This document shows positions 1 through 7,368 of a stretch of DNA of 18,559 nt, in pieces. Location: the NCBI GenBank assembly GCA_030590605.1, contig JAUUYB010000008.1:1-18559 (forward strand), read 5' to 3'. The position numbers and the translations under genes were made by a program. The notes beneath the pieces are model-generated. The model had not been told where the DNA came from. It ran no database searches and worked only from the letters and a program-made list of their open reading frames with translations. The DNA is from Candidatus Woesearchaeota archaeon (GTDB lineage: Archaea > Nanobdellota > Nanobdellia > Woesearchaeales > JAUUYB01). Numbering within the stretch: the stretch's first letter is position 1; each line of letters begins with the position of its first letter.

Positions 1-415
1 CAGCACTGATGGTGCAGCGTTCCAGGGAACTGGCTTCTCCGCTGCAAATCTTCTCTATCTCTCTGTCGGTGATGTCTTCTTTGAGGACCAGCGCTTTTCC
101 TAGAGTAGCAAGAACCACTCCGAGCCTATGTATGGGGTATCTATGATCCCATGGGTAAAGGATGTTCTGCGGTCCCCTGATCCCCCCTGTAGACACTAGA
201 GCCTCTTTTTTGTAGTTCTCCAGCCACGATTCTATCTTCCATTTCTTGATATGGTCTGCTGTAAGTGTGAATCTCTGTACTTTTGGATCATCTAGATTAA
301 ATATTTCCATATCTTTTATTGATCCAGGTGTAAACTTCTCGACCTGCCGAAAATATTCTTTTTTCAGGGTATCGATCTCTCTACCTTTTACATCTTCAGA
401 ACATGTAGAACTCAT
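1..415 (-). CDS. Phosphohexomutase-like protein, N-terminal part (runs off the left edge)
   Basis: An open frame of 138 codons starts at ATG 415-413 and runs without a stop to the window edge. It begins MSSTCSEDVKGREIDTLKKE. Around residues 75-83 it has STGGIRGPQ, which resembles the (F)GTSGIRG substrate/phosphate motif near the N-terminus of alpha-D-phosphohexomutases (phosphoglucomutase/phosphomannomutase). This is followed by a helix-forming stretch (LGVVLATLGKALVL) typical of the fold. The leader of about 75 residues before the motif is longer than in standard family members. The catalytic phosphoserine loop would lie beyond the edge and cannot be checked. The start is supported by an AAGGAGTG ribosome site inside the end of the upstream nucleotidyltransferase gene, whose TGA is one base before this ATG, so the two are probably translationally coupled. 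An enzyme interconverting hexose-6- and hexose-1-phosphate next to a sugar nucleotidyltransferase makes sense for nucleotide-sugar synthesis. The family is inferred from a short motif. Confidence 0.6.
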   Translation of the reverse strand, partial: MSSTCSEDVKGREIDTLKKEYFRQVEKFTPGSIKDMEIFNLDDPKVQRFTLTADHIKKWKIESWLENYKKEALVSTGGIRGPQNILYPWDHRYPIHRLGVVLATLGKALVLKEDITDREIEKICSGEASSLERCTISA

Positions 416-416
416 A

Positions 417-1253
417 TCATTTCACTCCTTTCCATTCCTTTATGGCTCGTTCATATCTCTTCATATTTCCTGTATCGAACCATTGTCCTGAAAAGGGGAA
501 TCCGACTAATTTCCCCATCTTTGCTACTTTGGGAAATATGTCTTTTTCGAGCATCTGGAATCCTTTCCCGATCATATCGATGACAGAAGGTTCCAATATA
601 TAGAATCCTGCGTTTATCAGATTAGAAGGTGCTGCAGCTTTTGTTGGTTTCTCGACGAAATCGACGATCTGGGATCCGTTCAGACGTGCTACTCCGTAAG
701 ATGAAGGATCATTGACTGTAGTGAGCGCTATGGTGATAAGTGCTTGGTTACGCTTGTGGACTTTGAACATCTCTTCTATGTCTATGTCTTTTAGTTCATC
801 TCCGTTCGAGACGATGAATGGTTCATTGAGGACTGTCTTTCCTAGTCTGAGAGGACCTGCAGTCCCAAGTGGTTCGTCTTCTTCGATGTATCTTATCTTG
901 ATACCATACCTATGACCGTCACCGAAGTGATCTATTATTTTCTCTTTCTTATGGCCGACAGCGAGGTAGATATCCTGGATACCATACTTTTTGAAGAGGT
1001 CGAAGAGGTGTTCTGTAAGTGTCTTGTCTTTTATAGGGATCAGCGCTTTAGGAAGCTCATATGTGATAGGTCTGAGCCTGGTCCCTTTGCCTCCTGCAAG
1101 GATGATCGCTTTTCTTGGTACATTGACTCCGAGAGATTTCACGATGAGGAGTTCGATTGCGTGACTCCTGTTTTTGACTTTATACCCATCGATTGTCTTA
1201 TCGACTTTCTTCAGTACGTCTTTTTCAAGAGTTAGCGTTAACCGTTCTTTCAT
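417..1253 (-). CDS. Sugar-1-phosphate nucleotidyltransferase with N-terminal ribbon-helix-helix domain
   Basis: Residues 1-42 (from ATG 1253) read as a ribbon-helix-helix DNA-binding domain: a short beta strand (ERLTLTLE), then two helices with NRSHAIELLI at the start of helix two, as in CopG/Arc-type proteins. Residues 48-278 are a nucleotidyltransferase of the RmlA/ManC type. LAGGKGTRLRPIT (52-64) and PKALIPI (68-74) bind the nucleotide and metal, and LGTAGPL, VSNGDE, VEKP and WFDTGN are further family motifs. The enzyme would join an NTP to a hexose-1-phosphate. Whether the product is GDP-mannose, dTDP- or UDP-glucose cannot be told from sequence. A TTG sits directly before the ATG; I prefer ATG because the TATA box at 1275-1284 is about 26 bases upstream. 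The gene is followed at one base by the phosphohexomutase-like gene. The DNA-binding fusion is unusual and suggests the enzyme may regulate its own promoter region. Confidence 0.85.
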   Translation of the reverse strand: MKERLTLTLEKDVLKKVDKTIDGYKVKNRSHAIELLIVKSLGVNVPRKAIILAGGKGTRLRPITYELPKALIPIKDKTLTEHLFDLFKKYGIQDIYLAVGHKKEKIIDHFGDGHRYGIKIRYIEEDEPLGTAGPLRLGKTVLNEPFIVSNGDELKDIDIEEMFKVHKRNQALITIALTTVNDPSSYGVARLNGSQIVDFVEKPTKAAAPSNLINAGFYILEPSVIDMIGKGFQMLEKDIFPKVAKMGKLVGFPFSGQWFDTGNMKRYERAIKEWKGVK

Positions 1254-1274
1254 CAAATACCTGCTCCCTAAATA

Positions 1275-1284
1275 GTATATAAAG
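1275..1284 (-). promoter_or_regulatory. TATA box for the RHH-nucleotidyltransferase operon
   Basis: On the minus strand this reads CTTTATATA. Its centre lies about 26 bases from ATG 1253, as expected for a leaderless or near-leaderless archaeal transcript. A GGGAG sequence between box and start could also act as a ribosome site. Confidence 0.6.
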
Positions 1285-1298
1285 ATTACGATTTAGTG

Positions 1299-1358
1299 TG
1301 ATATTATATGAAAAGATTTATATAGAAGTATCATATAATGTATGATATAATCATATAA
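1299..1358. repeat. Cluster of ATCATA/TATGAT half-sites, candidate operator
   Basis: Four short related half-sites lie between the two divergent genes: ATATGA at 1306-1311, ATCATA at 1330-1335, TATGAT at 1341-1346 and ATCATA at 1350-1355. ATCATATAA is repeated exactly at 1330-1338 and 1350-1358, a 20-base period close to two helical turns. The sites cover the expected transcription start of the 39-residue ORF. The neighbouring ribbon-helix-helix domain is the obvious candidate reader (inference). The stretch is very A/T-rich, so some repetition is expected by chance. Confidence 0.4.
1317..1324 (+). promoter_or_regulatory. TATA box for the 39-residue ORF
   Basis: TTTATATA lies within GATTTATATAGAAG and predicts a transcription start near 1345. 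That would give a leader of about 28 bases carrying the AAGGGGTGA ribosome site at 1357-1365. Confidence 0.55.
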
Positions 1359-1372
1359 GGGGTGACGAAAAG

Positions 1373-1492
1373 ATGAAAAACATGAATCAGGGAACAGGAG
1401 ATGATATCCGGTTGGATTGGGAAGATCTGGATTCTGGACTGGAACATATCCATAGGTTTACCTTGATCCCGATAGACAAAAGCGAAATCTAG
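1373..1492 (+). CDS. Small hypothetical protein (39 aa)
   Basis: ATG at 1373 opens a 39-codon frame ending with TAG at 1490-1492. It begins MKNMNQGTGDDIRLDWEDLD and ends in IPIDKSEI. I do not recognise it. It is acidic in the middle, without cysteines, membrane segment or signal peptide. Support for its being a real gene comes from upstream signals: a TATA box at 1317-1324 and an AAGGGGTGA ribosome site seven bases before the ATG that matches the 16S 3' end well. It is divergent from the RHH-nucleotidyltransferase, shares the repeat cluster with it, and converges on the methylthiotransferase gene with a four-base overlap of stop codons. It could be a small partner or target of the RHH regulator. 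That is a guess from position only. Confidence 0.5.
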   Translation: MKNMNQGTGDDIRLDWEDLDSGLEHIHRFTLIPIDKSEI

Positions 1493-2793
1493 ATCAATCT
1501 TCCGCGTAGATCATAGATTGAAGAATGAAATATTTTCACATTGATTCTTTGACCAAGTTTCAGGTTTCCGAATACTATGATCGGTTTGTAAGCAAAATTT
1601 CTGGCGACAAAACTGTCATCCTTACCTGTAGATTCAATGATAGCTTTACCCGACCACCCTACCCATGACTTGTTCTTTTCGTAAGATATGCGCTCATGTT
1701 CTGAAGATAGGAATCTGCTCCTGTCCTTGATCTCCCCAGGATGGACATGATCTTTCATGGCCTCTGCCTTTGTGCCTGGTCTGGACCAGAACCTGGATCT
1801 GTTTATCGTCTCAGGCTTGAGCTCCTGGATGAGCCTTAAAGTATCGATGAATTGCTCTTTGGTCTCTCCGGGAAACCCGCAGATTATATCGGTCGAGATA
1901 CTGATCCTCGGGATCTCTTCCCTGAACCGTTTGACTATGGTCTTGAAGTCATCGACTGTGTACTTACGTCTCATCCTTTTGAGCACTTCATCACTTCCTG
2001 ACTGTACAGGTATATGAAGGAATTTGAACATCTTAGGGTGTTTGAACGCCTCTATGAGCGGATCAAGATTCTTGATGACATGATCAGGGTTTGCCATGCC
2101 TAACCTGATAAGGAAATCTCCCGGTATCCCACAACAATCCTTGAGAAGTTCAGGTAGATGGTAACCATCATCATTATCCATCCCATAACATCCAGTATCC
2201 TGGCTTGTAAGCCAGATCTGAGATACTCCATCTCCTATCCCCCGCCGCATCCTCAACTGGATGCTGTCTTTTGGATAGGATAAGAGGACACCTCTGGCCA
2301 GCCTGACTATGCAGTATGTGCACTCTCCAAGACAGCCTTGTGATATCGGGATTATCTCTATATGTCCTTCCTTTCTGACTATTGGAAGAGATAGCTTGTC
2401 TGCACGTTCCGGTACCAGTAGGGTGACTATGTTGCCAGCAAGAGTCTCCTCCACCACTGATACTATCCTTGGTATCTGACTGGGCCCTATGACTGAATAT
2501 CCTGATACTTTGCTTGGTTGGCTCTGAGGATAACATCCTGCGATGATGATTCGCTTGTGTGCTTCTTCACACTCAGTGAGAAATCTCTTGACAGTTGAAT
2601 CTGTCGGTCCTTTTACTGTACATGTGTTTATGATCGCAAGATCACATTCATCGAGACTCTGGACTATATTAAACCCTGCAGCACTGAGCAGCCCTTCAAT
2701 CATCTCTGAATCAGCGTAGTTCTGAGAACATCCAAGTGTCTTGATGTAGATCTTGTCCATGTGTATCGGTATGTTCAACTGATTTATAAACAT
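1489..2793 (-). CDS. tRNA methylthiotransferase (archaeal/eukaryotic MtaB type), ms2t6A synthesis
   Basis: A radical-SAM methylthiotransferase, 434 residues from the chosen start. The N-terminal UPF0004 domain carries three cluster cysteines: C22 (KTLGCSQNYADSE), C58 (INTCTV) and C87 (AGCYPQ). The radical-SAM motif C154-x3-C158-x2-C161 sits in SQGCLGECTYC. Later signatures are HIPVQSGSD and DIICGFPGET. A TRAM-like RNA-binding domain takes up roughly the last 60 residues. By family this type (e-MtaB/CDKAL1) adds a methylthio group to t6A at position 37 of tRNAs reading A-starting codons. The frame stays open up to 2862, but ATG 2793 has a GAGGAGA ribosome site six bases upstream, and MDKIYIKTLGC at 2760 is another possible start. 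The TTTAATAATTT upstream is shared with the divergent RDD gene. The assignment to the archaeal subgroup rests on length and context. Confidence 0.88.
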   Translation of the reverse strand: MFINQLNIPIHMDKIYIKTLGCSQNYADSEMIEGLLSAAGFNIVQSLDECDLAIINTCTVKGPTDSTVKRFLTECEEAHKRIIIAGCYPQSQPSKVSGYSVIGPSQIPRIVSVVEETLAGNIVTLLVPERADKLSLPIVRKEGHIEIIPISQGCLGECTYCIVRLARGVLLSYPKDSIQLRMRRGIGDGVSQIWLTSQDTGCYGMDNDDGYHLPELLKDCCGIPGDFLIRLGMANPDHVIKNLDPLIEAFKHPKMFKFLHIPVQSGSDEVLKRMRRKYTVDDFKTIVKRFREEIPRISISTDIICGFPGETKEQFIDTLRLIQELKPETINRSRFWSRPGTKAEAMKDHVHPGEIKDRSRFLSSEHERISYEKNKSWVGWSGKAIIESTGKDDSFVARNFAYKPIIVFGNLKLGQRINVKIFHSSIYDLRGRLI

Positions 2794-2810
2794 TGATGTC
2801 TCCTCAACCC

Positions 2811-2823
2811 AAATTATTAAATA
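2811..2823. promoter_or_regulatory. Shared A/T-rich core of divergent promoters (methylthiotransferase / RDD protein)
   Basis: AATTATTAAATA lies about 28 bases before ATG 2847 on the plus strand, which fits a leaderless start for the RDD gene. Read on the minus strand, TATTTAATAATT lies about 24 bases before ATG 2793. One A/T tract therefore seems to serve both directions. Confidence 0.4.
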
Positions 2824-2846
2824 GGAACTGATGATGTACCACATGC

Positions 2847-3314
2847 ATGACTTCCCCCACATTCTTTAGGAAATCAATCGCATTCCTGCTTGACATCTTA
2901 GTCCTGTACACATTTATCCTTCCAGGGTTCAATGGCATCCTAAGGAAGCTCATGCCTGTATCTGGGATATCTGATGCTATAAGCCTCTACGGAAATATGG
3001 GGTCAGACCAAGCGCTTGTGACGACAATAACCGCTCTTATCCTTCTCATGTCGCTCTATATCCTGATGTATTTCTCTCTTTCAGAATATCTTCTTGGCGC
3101 CTCTTTGGGGATGTTGATCCTGAAGATGGGTGTTATCGACAGCTCAAAAAATAATCCTCGGCTTTTCTCCTGCATCGTAAGGAATCTCTATAGCATACCC
3201 TTATTTCCGTTCATGATCTTATGGATCGTAGATCCGCTGTTCCTCCTGCTCCGAAAAGGAGACCAGAGGTTGACCGAATTTTTGACTAAGACAAAGGTGA
3301 TATACATTGGCTAA
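2847..3314 (+). CDS. RDD-family integral membrane protein
   Basis: The 155 residues show the RDD layout: an N-terminal helix with the conserved Arg and Asp (FFRKSIAFLLDILVLYTF), a second helix near residues 57-80, then the loop GASLGMLILKMGVIDS and IVRNLYS. The last part, with a third hydrophobic segment at about 115-135, ends in GDQRLTEFLTKTKVIYIG, matching the family's R-L-x-D/E...TKV ending. RDD proteins are small three-helix membrane proteins; some have been linked to ion or solute transport, but the role here is not known. The ATG is about 28 bases after the A/T box, which suggests a leaderless message. The gene overlaps the SppA-like gene by eight bases, so they are likely one operon acting in the cell membrane. 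Confidence 0.75.
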   Translation: MTSPTFFRKSIAFLLDILVLYTFILPGFNGILRKLMPVSGISDAISLYGNMGSDQALVTTITALILLMSLYILMYFSLSEYLLGASLGMLILKMGVIDSSKNNPRLFSCIVRNLYSIPLFPFMILWIVDPLFLLLRKGDQRLTEFLTKTKVIYIG

Positions 3315-4236
3315 ACAAGACAACATTTCGAGATGGATAGCGGTTATTGTGATCGTATTCCTTCTGGGTTTCATGAGCTTCTTTTTCTCGCTCATCATCG
3401 GATTATTCGTAAGCGACAATGCTATAGGTATCGGCAATGTGGCAGTCATTCCGGTCCAAGGGATCATACAGACAGGAGAGATCGGACTTCCTTTCTCTGG
3501 AGAAGTCGCATCTTCTGATAGGATCATAAAGGATATCAAGAAAGCGCAGGATGACCCTCAGATCAAGGCTATCATATTCGATATCAATTCTCCAGGAGGG
3601 TATCCTGTACCATCGCATGAGATCGTGAAAGCTGTAAAAAAAGTCAATAAGACAACGGTTGCGGTTGTCCGTGATATCGGAGCATCCGGTGCATATTGGA
3701 TAGCGAGCGCAAGCGATCATATAGTCGCAGACAGTTTCTCTTTAGTAGGGTCGATAGGTGTGACCTCCGCATTCCTCACGTTCGGAGGGTTCCTTGAGGA
3801 CCATAACATAACCTACCAAAGGATAGTCTCTGCCGAGATGAAAGACATAGGTACTCCTTACAAGGACCTGACTCCTGAAGAGACAGCGGTCCTTCAATCC
3901 ATCACCGACACTGCACATGAGATGTTCGTAAAAGACGTTGCAGGGAACAGGAATATCCCCTACAGCAAGATGGATGACCTGGCGAACGGGCAGGTATACC
4001 TGGGCGTGGACGCACTGAGGAAAGGACTGATCGACAGATTGGGAGGTATGGAAGAATCTATCGAATATCTTGAAGAGACCCTCAATATCACAGTAGATAC
4101 GATAATTTACTCGCACAAGGAATCTTTCCTGGAATCCCTATCCTCGATTTCAGGAGATCAAGCCTATTCGATAGGCTACGGCATCGGTAAGGCGATGATC
4201 TCGCAGGATTCCGGCAGCCAGCTTTCGATGACATGA
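3307..4236 (+). CDS. sppA: SppA-type signal peptide peptidase (serine/lysine protease), membrane-anchored
   Basis: A 309-residue S49-family protease in the short form. One membrane anchor spans about residues 10-35, with the catalytic part outside. The nucleophile is S127 in DIGASGAYWIASA. The general base is K179 in SAEMKDIGTPYKDLT. The 52-residue spacing matches the Ser-Lys dyad of the Bacillus subtilis enzyme (S147/K199). FDINSPGG (91-98) and VGSIGV are further family motifs. By family it cuts leftover signal peptides within the membrane or acts in membrane protein quality control. The start is TTG at 3307, supported by a strong AAGGTGAT ribosome site just upstream and by the absence of a better ATG before the anchor. 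It overlaps the upstream RDD gene by eight bases, so translation may be coupled. The C-terminal tail after residue 270 is serine-rich and variable. Confidence 0.88.
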   Translation: MAKQDNISRWIAVIVIVFLLGFMSFFFSLIIGLFVSDNAIGIGNVAVIPVQGIIQTGEIGLPFSGEVASSDRIIKDIKKAQDDPQIKAIIFDINSPGGYPVPSHEIVKAVKKVNKTTVAVVRDIGASGAYWIASASDHIVADSFSLVGSIGVTSAFLTFGGFLEDHNITYQRIVSAEMKDIGTPYKDLTPEETAVLQSITDTAHEMFVKDVAGNRNIPYSKMDDLANGQVYLGVDALRKGLIDRLGGMEESIEYLEETLNITVDTIIYSHKESFLESLSSISGDQAYSIGYGIGKAMISQDSGSQLSMT

Positions 4237-4333
4237 AAACAGGCTATTATGAAAGTCGTGGGGGGTGTCTTCCCCTCCAGCTAAAAGCCATGAAAACAAA
4301 AATTTTTATATAGGAGCAAGCCAACACATTTAC
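4237..4333 (+). promoter_or_regulatory. GMP synthase promoter region with TATA box
   Basis: The TTTTTATATA box at 4303-4312 is centred 26 bases before ATG 4334, so the message is probably leaderless. Upstream, a G-run followed by a C-run (about 4258-4278) could form a weak hairpin that ends the SppA transcript. It has no T-tract and I do not call it a terminator. Confidence 0.6.
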
Positions 4334-5860
4334 ATGACACAGATAATAGTCATCGACCTTGGAAGTCAGCTTTCTCACCTTATTGCACGTCGAGTGCGGG
4401 AATTGAACGTCTTTTCTGAAGTATATCCGAACACTGTTCCTTATGACACAGTCAAGAAGATGAAAGGTCTTAAAGGCATCATCCTTTCAGGAGGCCCGTC
4501 AAGCATCTATGAGGATTCTTCTCCTGAGATAGATTATCGCATCCTTAAGCTGGGGATTCCGGTGCTCGGAATCTGCTATGGCCACCAGCTGATCGCCCGT
4601 CATGTAGGAGGAGAGGTAGAAGGCGGTGCAAAGAAAGAGTACGGCATAACTGACTATTATATCGCAAGAGACTCTCCACTATTCCATGAATTGCCACGCG
4701 AACAGAAAGTATGGATGAATCATGGTGATATCGTGAGGAACATGCCGGAGGGATTCCACATCACAGGCAGGACTGAGAACAGCCCTGTCGCATCGTTCGA
4801 GAATGATAGTGGCACGATTTTTGGTGTCCAATTCCACACCGAGGTGACTCACACTGACCACGGTTTCCAGATGATGAACAATTTCATCTATCGTGTCTGC
4901 AAGGCTGAGTCTGACTGGAACATGGACAATTTCGTCGATGAAAAGATCAAGGAGATCAAGAAGAGAATAGGGAAAGAGAAAGCGATCATCGGTCTTTCAG
5001 GAGGGGTGGATTCATCGACTTGCGCAGCACTGGTCACGAAAGCTATAGGTAAAAATCTCACTGCGATCTTCATCGACACAGGTTTCATGAGGCTGGATGA
5101 ACCGGACGAGATAAGAAGCGCGGTTTCATCATGGGATCTTGAGCTCAAGATTATTGATTCAAAAAAAGTTTTCTTTGAAGGGCTCAAAGGAGTGTCTGAT
5201 CCAGAAGAGAAACGTAAGATAATAGGAGAGCTCTTCATCAGGGAGTTTGAGAGGGAGGCGCGTGAGATTGATGCCAAGTATCTCGTCCAGGGCACTATCT
5301 ATCCTGACATAATCGAGTCCGGATCCACTGACAACTCTTCAACCATAAAGAGCCATCATAATGTCGGCGGGCTTCCTGAAGATATGGATCTCTTGCTTTG
5401 TGAACCTCTCCGCGACCTTTACAAGGACGAAGTAAGACAGGTAGCTAAAAATATAGGGGTCCCGTTCAATCTCATAAGAAGACATCCTTTCCCTGGACCA
5501 GGTCTTGCGATAAGGATCATAGGGGAATGCACTCCTGAACGTGTAAGCATAGTCCAAAAAGCGAATTATATACTCCATGATGAACTTGTGAACAACAATT
5601 ACTATGACGAGACCTGGCAGGCTTTCGCAGTCCTGCTTCCTATAAATACAGTTGGTGTCCAGGGAGATGCCAGATCGTACAAGCAGGTCATAGCATTGAG
5701 GATGGTCGATTCTGTGGACGCGATGACAGCTAATTTCACAAAGGTCCCGCATAATCTCCTTGAGAAGATATCCACTAGGATAACGAATGAGATCCCTCAT
5801 ATCGGAAGGGTGGTATTCGACATCACGAACAAGCCGCCTGGGACTATCGAGTGGGAGTAG
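4334..5860 (+). CDS. guaA: GMP synthase, glutamine-hydrolysing, full-length fused form
   Basis: Converts XMP to GMP using ATP and glutamine-derived ammonia, the last step of GMP synthesis. It is 508 residues from ATG 4334. Residues 1-190 are the class I glutamine amidotransferase: nucleophile C81 in GICYGHQ and partners H168 and E170 in GVQFHTEV. The ATP-pyrophosphatase domain starts near 200, with the P-loop SGGVDSS at 222-228. The C-terminal dimerisation domain ends in KPPGTIEWE, the usual GuaA ending. The frame extends upstream to 4265, but those extra residues would be read from the promoter itself; the TATA box 26 bases before ATG 4334 fixes the start. Many archaea encode the two halves as separate genes, so the bacterial-style fusion is of some interest. 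The 3' end overlaps the convergent lipoprotein gene by 17 bases. Confidence 0.97.
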   Translation: MTQIIVIDLGSQLSHLIARRVRELNVFSEVYPNTVPYDTVKKMKGLKGIILSGGPSSIYEDSSPEIDYRILKLGIPVLGICYGHQLIARHVGGEVEGGAKKEYGITDYYIARDSPLFHELPREQKVWMNHGDIVRNMPEGFHITGRTENSPVASFENDSGTIFGVQFHTEVTHTDHGFQMMNNFIYRVCKAESDWNMDNFVDEKIKEIKKRIGKEKAIIGLSGGVDSSTCAALVTKAIGKNLTAIFIDTGFMRLDEPDEIRSAVSSWDLELKIIDSKKVFFEGLKGVSDPEEKRKIIGELFIREFEREAREIDAKYLVQGTIYPDIIESGSTDNSSTIKSHHNVGGLPEDMDLLLCEPLRDLYKDEVRQVAKNIGVPFNLIRRHPFPGPGLAIRIIGECTPERVSIVQKANYILHDELVNNNYYDETWQAFAVLLPINTVGVQGDARSYKQVIALRMVDSVDAMTANFTKVPHNLLEKISTRITNEIPHIGRVVFDITNKPPGTIEWE

Positions 5861-7229
5861 AATCTGTTATTTGAATAGGCACGATAATGTCTTTGCCTAA
5901 ATATCTCTTATATTGTTTTCCCATTTCAGGCCAGCCGAAATATGGTTTGAATATCATGGTAGCGTTTTCTTCAAAATCTATATTTGAATCTTTATAATAC
6001 GTCTTCGTTACGCTTTCCCCTGGAATTAGCACCTCTCCTTTGATAAAAGTGTCCATATATTGGTCGACTCTACCGCTGTTATTTATATACACTTCCATAG
6101 AGATATAATAACTATAATAACCTACATTTTGAGCGGACGTATTCTCATTGTTAGTAAATGTAAGATTAATTGAATTAATTACATTTTCCTTCTTTTCCAT
6201 CGTGGCATTGATACTGTTAACAGTAAAATTGAACTTATATTTTGTCAGGTAAAACATCTTCCAATTCCAGACAGTTGTTTCATTCAGCACCTTAGTTTCG
6301 ATAGAGAAATCTTGCAGCATCTCAGGAGCCATCCCACAGAATTCCATTATCTGTTCGGAAATATTTGTCATTTCTGGTTGCCGCTTATTGATTATCGAAT
6401 TGTAATTGAACATCAGTTCAGAATAGGTGGAACCTGTATAGGAAGAACTTAATGTGTCCATCCCTGATTCAAGTTTCTGGTAAATGATGATATTTTTAGT
6501 ACAAGGGATGATATGCAACGTACCGGCACATCCCCGATTATGAGTCCATATCCCATAGATATCAAATACTCTACCATGGACTATAGTTTGAGGGATTATC
6601 CCAATGCTTGTATTTACTTGACGTTGATCCCAAAATGTTGTTATGAAATCAGAGTCTACAAGTCTGTATTTTTTATATGAGTAATCCTTATCTACCTTTT
6701 CGAGCTCTTTCTCTGTCAATGGAAGGGTTCTCCAGTACAGGACTGTCTCATTGTAATAGTATCTCCATGCCTCCCAATTGTCCACAGACACAAAATCATT
6801 GAAAGCTGATGCGTTCCTGATTCTACTGTCATTGAATGTATGAACTACGAATACAGTATGTTTTCTATTTGAAGGGTAAATATCTTGACCTTCCGGCCTT
6901 ACCTCCTCCTGGTATTTCCTTGATCTGTTGTCGACTTTGAACCTATAATCGCTGTCAGTTATCCGATTTATCTCATCAAAGAGTTCATCCAATGTAAAGT
7001 TCCTGTCAGGGAATTCTATCTCGAGGTCGGTCACATTGTCAGGTTCAGATAAGATGGTCTCAATAATTGGAGGTTCATCCAGGACATGAACAGTTTCATT
7101 ATCTCCAGACGCGGTGATATTCTCATTATCCGGATCTCCTGATGATCCCACAGAAGGATCATATACAATATTTCCTGTGCATGACACCAGGAATAGAACA
7201 ATTACCAAGAATGATAATCTGATTAACAT
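5844..7229 (-). CDS. Large secreted lipoprotein, function unknown
   Basis: A 461-residue protein with a lipoprotein signal: hydrophobic residues 2-14, then VSC with the lipidated cysteine at 17. It should be exported and anchored to the outer face of the membrane. A low-complexity acidic linker (about 20-75) follows, then an acidic region and a mostly beta-predicted body. It has at least fifteen N-x-S/T sequons, which fits archaeal surface glycosylation. Three cysteines lie outside the signal, in NRGCAGTLHIIPC and EFCGM. The last ~110 residues (ENVINSINLTFTNNENTSAQ onward) look like an immunoglobulin-type beta sandwich, as in surface CARDB-like domains; this is a weak impression. I recognise no enzyme motif. 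A TTTTAATA box about 24 bases upstream of the ATG supports the start. The gene is A/T-richer than guaA, with which it overlaps tail to tail. Confidence 0.75.
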   Translation of the reverse strand: MLIRLSFLVIVLFLVSCTGNIVYDPSVGSSGDPDNENITASGDNETVHVLDEPPIIETILSEPDNVTDLEIEFPDRNFTLDELFDEINRITDSDYRFKVDNRSRKYQEEVRPEGQDIYPSNRKHTVFVVHTFNDSRIRNASAFNDFVSVDNWEAWRYYYNETVLYWRTLPLTEKELEKVDKDYSYKKYRLVDSDFITTFWDQRQVNTSIGIIPQTIVHGRVFDIYGIWTHNRGCAGTLHIIPCTKNIIIYQKLESGMDTLSSSYTGSTYSELMFNYNSIINKRQPEMTNISEQIMEFCGMAPEMLQDFSIETKVLNETTVWNWKMFYLTKYKFNFTVNSINATMEKKENVINSINLTFTNNENTSAQNVGYYSYYISMEVYINNSGRVDQYMDTFIKGEVLIPGESVTKTYYKDSNIDFEENATMIFKPYFGWPEMGKQYKRYLGKDIIVPIQITDSTPTR

Positions 7230-7251
7230 GTATTACCCATAATTGCTTATG

Positions 7252-7335
7252 GTATTAAAACATTCATATGATTAAAGATATTATTCATATTCTAACACAA
7301 TAAAACTTATTTACCCGTAATAAAGTTTATATAGG
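7252..7335. promoter_or_regulatory. Divergent promoters between two lipoprotein genes
   Basis: Minus strand: TTTTAATA near 7252-7260, about 24 bases from ATG 7229. Plus strand: GTTTATATAGG at 7325-7335, giving a transcript start near 7357 and a short leader with the GAGGAGAGGTG ribosome site before ATG 7369. Confidence 0.5.
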
Positions 7336-7368
7336 ATTATATTGTAAAATAGAGGAGAGGTGTTTACT

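Noticed and set aside
2174..2536. Secondary long frames inside the methylthiotransferase, guaA, helicase and other genes
   Set aside because: They lie in other frames of well-supported genes, have low-quality protein composition and no start signals.
2794..2862. Upstream extension of the methylthiotransferase to 2862
   Set aside because: The extra residues would be read from the divergent promoter; ATG 2793 has a well-placed GAGGAGA site.
4258..4278. G-run/C-run hairpin after sppA as a terminator
   Set aside because: The stem is short and imperfect and has no T-tract; archaeal terminators rely on oligo-T.
4265..4333. Upstream extension of GMP synthase
   Set aside because: It would translate the TATA box; the family's normal N-terminus begins at ATG 4334.
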